From Clostridium manihotivorum (lineage in GTDB: Bacteria; Bacillota; Clostridia; Clostridiales; Clostridiaceae), in contig NZ_CP025746.1 in NCBI RefSeq assembly GCF_004015185.1, forward strand, positions 5,411,776 to 5,475,775: a stretch of DNA of 64,000 nucleotides, written 5' to 3'. This document shows positions 60,615-64,000 of this stretch, in pieces (position 1 is the stretch's first letter; each line of letters begins with the position of its first letter). The position numbers were made by a program, and so were the translations under genes. The notes beneath the pieces are model-generated. The model was not told where the DNA came from. It did no database searches and worked only from the letters and a program-made list of their open reading frames with translations.

Positions 60615-62347
60615 TTTGCTAATACCTCATCTACAATTCTTTGATTATTATCTATAACTTCTTGTTTCCACTTAGCTTCAGCTGGTTCTATCGGTATACC
60701 TGCCATCTTAGTTTTTAGCATTAGTATCGCTCTATCTGCATCTAGCTTTGTAATAGAGCTGCAACCTGCAACTTCGTTCTCAAAGCCTTCTTTATCCTTA
60801 TTGATCTCAATCATTGCATCCATATATTTATTTCCTACAACTAGCTGTCCTTGATATGCACAAAAGGATACTCCAACCACTGGAATGCCTCTCATACCAA
60901 TTTGTTCAATATGGTAAGTAAAATCTATATGATTGTTTCCAAACCCTTCAGTTGTAACAATAGCTCCATCTACATTCAAAGCTTCTACCAAAGTTCCTAG
61001 ACGTTCTGAAACATATGCTTTTTCATCGTTAACCTGAGGACTTCCCACAAATATAACTCCAACCAAGTTTAATTCTTCATCTTCTGCCAAGGCTTCTACC
61101 AGTGGTTCACGAAAATAATGTCTTGTCATCTCTTTAGTTGCTGGTCCGATACAAGTAAGTGCATGAATAGCTCCATCACGTACTTGGTTAGGTGTCATCA
61201 TCACAGGTACGTTTCCAAGATCAACATTTTTTTGTCCCCCTTGTATACCTGCTGGCTCTATTGGACAAAGGACATTATCATGCATAGCGCCCTGCCCCAT
61301 TATCTCCTTTATAAGCACAACTCTTGGACGTCCTATCTTTTTTACATCCTTGCATATCTTTTCTTTTGCCACTGGTTCTGATGTGTTTTTTATTATGTTT
61401 CTAACTTCTTGGATTATCACATCTTGAGCAGAGTGAGCTGCAAAAGGTCCTCTTCTCTCCATTCCCGTTCCACGCTGAATAGTTGCATGAACACGAATTA
61501 TAATATCTTCCTCATCTGCACATCCTGGCCTTCCAAAAGCCATCTTTTCATCCAAATATCCTTCTGAAGATCCAAACTCATGCACCTGAACACCATCTTC
61601 ATCCACTCCAGTAAGCATAAACACAACTCCGTCCAAAGTGTGAGATATTCCTTCTCCTAGCTTACCTTGAACCTTAGTGGAAACTGGACATACATCCATT
61701 ATAGTTTCAGTATAAACATGCCTATTATCTGGTTTAATGATATCCATTTTTAAGCCTTTTACTAATGGATCTGCTTTAAGAGCTTTACTTATTACATCTT
61801 CATCAATGGTCAATACTCCTTCTGAAAAAGAAGTCTCCTCTCCAAGCCTTACGTCTCTTACACTGTAATATTTTTTAACTAAAGTTCTTACCACCTTATC
61901 TTCTAAAGTAACTTCTGACTCCTTTTCACTAACAGGAATTAAAGCTTGCCCTTTAAGCATGGAAAGTGGTATATCTAGTTTTAGACCTTCCAATTTTTCT
62001 ATTTCTATATGAATCAGACCTTCATCATTAAGTTTTTTAAGTCCATCTTCTTTCTTATCATCTATCTCTTTTGCTTTTACACTTCCTTCTGAATAGTTAA
62101 CTCCATCAACCATATCAGAGACTATTGGAGTAAGAGCATCAACATCCACAACTAAGGTTCTTCCTAAAACCTGCTCAATAGTGAGACCGTCCTCACTTAA
62201 AGTCATAAGTCCTGATTCAACCATATCCTCAAATATTGTTGGGTCCTCTAGGTCCTCTACGCTTATCTTTAACCCTTTTTTTCTTTGGCAGCAAAAGATT
62301 GCAGGATCTTTTAAGTGTTTTTCCAAGGTTTCTTTATTAATTGACAT
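60611..62347 (-). CDS. prdA: D-proline reductase proprotein PrdA
   Basis: 578 residues. PrdA is made as a proprotein that self-cleaves at a Cys, leaving a pyruvoyl group on the smaller chain. The likely site is the T398-C399 bond in HALTCIGPATKE, giving chains of about 42-43 and 20 kDa, close to the 45/23 kDa split known in Clostridium sticklandii. The pyruvoyl group binds D-proline as a Schiff base for cleavage by PrdB. Other Cys are at 19-20, 220, 276, 332 and 361. The gene is coupled to the small CBO2463-like gene and lies downstream of prdC. The cleavage position is inferred by motif. Confidence 0.95.
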   Translation of the reverse strand: MSINKETLEKHLKDPAIFCCQRKKGLKISVEDLEDPTIFEDMVESGLMTLSEDGLTIEQVLGRTLVVDVDALTPIVSDMVDGVNYSEGSVKAKEIDDKKEDGLKKLNDEGLIHIEIEKLEGLKLDIPLSMLKGQALIPVSEKESEVTLEDKVVRTLVKKYYSVRDVRLGEETSFSEGVLTIDEDVISKALKADPLVKGLKMDIIKPDNRHVYTETIMDVCPVSTKVQGKLGEGISHTLDGVVFMLTGVDEDGVQVHEFGSSEGYLDEKMAFGRPGCADEEDIIIRVHATIQRGTGMERRGPFAAHSAQDVIIQEVRNIIKNTSEPVAKEKICKDVKKIGRPRVVLIKEIMGQGAMHDNVLCPIEPAGIQGGQKNVDLGNVPVMMTPNQVRDGAIHALTCIGPATKEMTRHYFREPLVEALAEDEELNLVGVIFVGSPQVNDEKAYVSERLGTLVEALNVDGAIVTTEGFGNNHIDFTYHIEQIGMRGIPVVGVSFCAYQGQLVVGNKYMDAMIEINKDKEGFENEVAGCSSITKLDADRAILMLKTKMAGIPIEPAEAKWKQEVIDNNQRIVDEVLAK

Positions 62348-62562
62348 ATTTATAGCCCCCTATTTTCTTAGTATTTTATGCCTATTGCTTAATTTATTTT
62401 TGTATTTATAAATCAAATATTCTAACAAAATCATAATTTGTATTAATTCCTTAAAAGAAAGTTGTATAGATAAATCCATGAAGATTAATCTTGATAAGTC
62501 CTGGTGCTAAGTAGTGTATCTTTAGATGAATTTTAATCAAACAAACTAACTTTTTCTAAAAA

Positions 62563-62655
62563 TATATACCACTCCAATAGAAGTTGTATTTTAAATTACC
62601 TCCCCTCATAATCTAGAGGTGATTTAAAATATCTTACTAATTGAAGTGGTACACC
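62563..62655. repeat. Family B repeat, copy B9
   Basis: TATACCACTCCAAT (62565-62578) and ATTGAAGTGGTACA (62640-62653) match at 12 of 14 positions. An inner inverted repeat is ATTTTAAATTACCTC / GAGGTGATTTAAAAT. It lies in the 317-bp gap between prdC and prdA, where nothing else was recognised. Confidence 0.7.
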
Positions 62656-62664
62656 TTTATACCT

Positions 62665-63960
62665 TTAACTGCTTTTAAGTTTTCTTATAAGTCTGTGATT
62701 TACTGCTCTAAGTGCACTATCAGTACAATGATGCACTTGCAGTTCAAGCTTTGGAGCACAGGACATTACTGTGTTAGTGCAATCAGAACAGTTGCTTATT
62801 AAAATTGCTTTTGCTCCTGCTTTCTTCAATGCCATTACCTTCTGTACTTGTCCTGGACATATTCCTGGATTTTCGCATTTGTAACCTTGCTTCACTTGCT
62901 TTGCATGTTTACAATATTCAATTCCTACAACTTCTGAGCCCATAGATTCTGCCATCTCAAGCAATCTTTCTTTATCTTCTCCACAAGCACATACTAAAAG
63001 TCCAAGTTTATCAGGCCCCTTTAGGAATGTTTCAGTAACAATAATTCCCCCAGTAGTCTTTACTACTGCTGCCTCTAAAGATGTTCGCTTTCCAGTAAAT
63101 GGTCCTCCCATAATTATTTCCCCGTATTCTGACTGGCATCCTCCAGCTTTATCTATAAGGCTTTTGACCTTTGTACCAATAGGAACATCTTCAAATACTT
63201 GAATCAGCTCTCCCTTTAACTTGCCTGCTACTGTAATGTCCTTATCAATTAACGGTTTCTTCTCATCAACCGCTTCATAGATCCTGTAGGCAGTTTCTGC
63301 ATTTATAACTATACTATTTATTTCAAAGGGAAGCTGGTTAACCTCAAGTAGTTTTCCCTTTACTTCCCTGATAATAGCTCTCTCTTCACCCATGGGATAC
63401 ATATCTGAAAGAAGACTTATCTCAATAGAATGATTGGAAGTAGCTTCTTTTAAAGCTTCTACAGCTTTTGTATTTTTTTCTTTTATAGCCACCACTCCAT
63501 GCTCCGCATTAGTAATCTTCATGGCTATTTGGAGTCCTCTGATTATCTTCTCTGCTTTCTTCTCAATGCTTAAAATATTGTGGCTCAAAATTGGTTCACA
63601 TTCAGCGGCATTAACTATAACTGTACCACCTAGCTTAAGTGGTTTTGAAAGCTTTGCATATGTAGGAAACCCTGCTCCACCTAGACCAACAATTCCTGCT
63701 TCCTCTATTAGCTCCAGTGGATCTTCAGCTTTCAACCTTATATACTTATCATGGCTACTTTCACAGCTTTTCTCAATCTCAATATATTCAGTGGTTACTG
63801 TCGTAACTTTGCCATCAATACTGGAATAAATATTGCTTCCCAAGTTTCCTTTGGGTTTCTCCCCAATGAGTTGTCCTCGCCTTACAAACTGTCCTACCTT
63901 AACCAAAGGAAGCGAAGCTACACCTATATGTTGCTTAAGCGGAAAATTATAATACTCCAT
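62665..63960 (-). CDS. prdC: Proline reductase electron-transfer protein PrdC (RnfC-like)
   Basis: 431 residues. The N-terminal RnfC-like barrel (about 1-60, VKVGQFVRRGQLIGEKPKGN) is followed by the flavin/NADH-domain signature GIVGLGGAGFPTYAKLSKP and a Cys-rich C-terminus (CACGEDKE, KCENPGICPG, NCSDCTNTVMSC). PrdC feeds electrons to the reductase and may link it to the Rnf complex. Some clostridial PrdC proteins carry selenocysteine in the C-terminal Cys pair; here the pair is C-S-D-C. The start at 63960 has GGGGGTATGGC just before it. Any PrdR regulator would lie beyond the window. Confidence 0.93.
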   Translation of the reverse strand: MEYYNFPLKQHIGVASLPLVKVGQFVRRGQLIGEKPKGNLGSNIYSSIDGKVTTVTTEYIEIEKSCESSHDKYIRLKAEDPLELIEEAGIVGLGGAGFPTYAKLSKPLKLGGTVIVNAAECEPILSHNILSIEKKAEKIIRGLQIAMKITNAEHGVVAIKEKNTKAVEALKEATSNHSIEISLLSDMYPMGEERAIIREVKGKLLEVNQLPFEINSIVINAETAYRIYEAVDEKKPLIDKDITVAGKLKGELIQVFEDVPIGTKVKSLIDKAGGCQSEYGEIIMGGPFTGKRTSLEAAVVKTTGGIIVTETFLKGPDKLGLLVCACGEDKERLLEMAESMGSEVVGIEYCKHAKQVKQGYKCENPGICPGQVQKVMALKKAGAKAILISNCSDCTNTVMSCAPKLELQVHHCTDSALRAVNHRLIRKLKSS

Positions 63961-64000
63961 GCCATACCCCCTTTCACTAAACTCTATTCCGTATAAAGTA

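Overview
The window is AT-rich, low-GC Firmicute DNA, most likely from a Clostridium-type anaerobe. Supporting signs are strong AGGAGG ribosome sites, a T-box leader, LicT/RAT antitermination, a sigma-54/LevR-type PTS regulator, a D-proline reductase (Stickland) locus and a GlnRS beside GltX. Most genes lie on the minus strand in short operons. No tRNA, rRNA, CRISPR array or phage was seen.

Layout. 1-5.1 kb: a MerR regulator (cut by the window edge) divergent from a MATE pump, a half-size TSUP permease, and two adjacent GH43 genes, one frameshifted and one lacking the catalytic residues. 5.3-9.7 kb: a GT39 glycosyltransferase and an XpaC/TelA pair. 10-15.7 kb: glnS, gltX with a Glu T-box, an ECF sigma operon and a cold-shock gene. 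15.8-19.9 kb: two tandemly duplicated KimA-type permeases separated by a fossil of the cold-shock gene start. 20.3-30.5 kb: alpha/beta hydrolase, glycerate kinase, a LicT-controlled beta-glucoside PTS with its GH1 enzyme, a chemoreceptor frameshifted in an A8 tract, and greA. 30.6-35.4 kb: a probable radical-SAM RiPP operon. 36-40.6 kb: YitT, a second GT39 and a ROK kinase. 40.9-47.8 kb: a cellobiose-type PTS operon behind a near-perfect sigma-54 promoter, with its LevR-like activator. 48.3-55.1 kb: a Mn riboswitch with terC, MFS/AraC, plsC and a chemoreceptor. 55.5-64 kb: aminotransferase, Fe-alcohol dehydrogenase, proline racemase, prdB, a small prd-associated protein, prdA and prdC.

The most interesting system is the 30.6-35.4 kb operon. 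It runs SPASM radical SAM enzyme, a 52-residue precursor peptide too short for ordinary gene calling, HPr-kinase-like protein, PqqD, S24/S26 peptidase and ABC exporter. The precursor overlaps the end of the radical SAM gene, ends in a C-terminal Ser and is followed by a strong hairpin before the enzymes. This suggests a radical-SAM-modified, possibly C-terminally phosphorylated, exported peptide.

The proline locus encodes Cys, not Sec, at the expected selenocysteine positions. It lies beside an aminotransferase and an Fe-ADH that could turn 5-aminovalerate into 5-hydroxyvalerate. The intergenic regions carry three dispersed repeat families: A (long-inverted-repeat, MITE-like), B (55-100 bp with about 14-bp terminal inverted repeats) and C (about 50-110 bp, CTGCC...GGCAG). 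One B copy sits cleanly inside an A copy, which is evidence of past movement.
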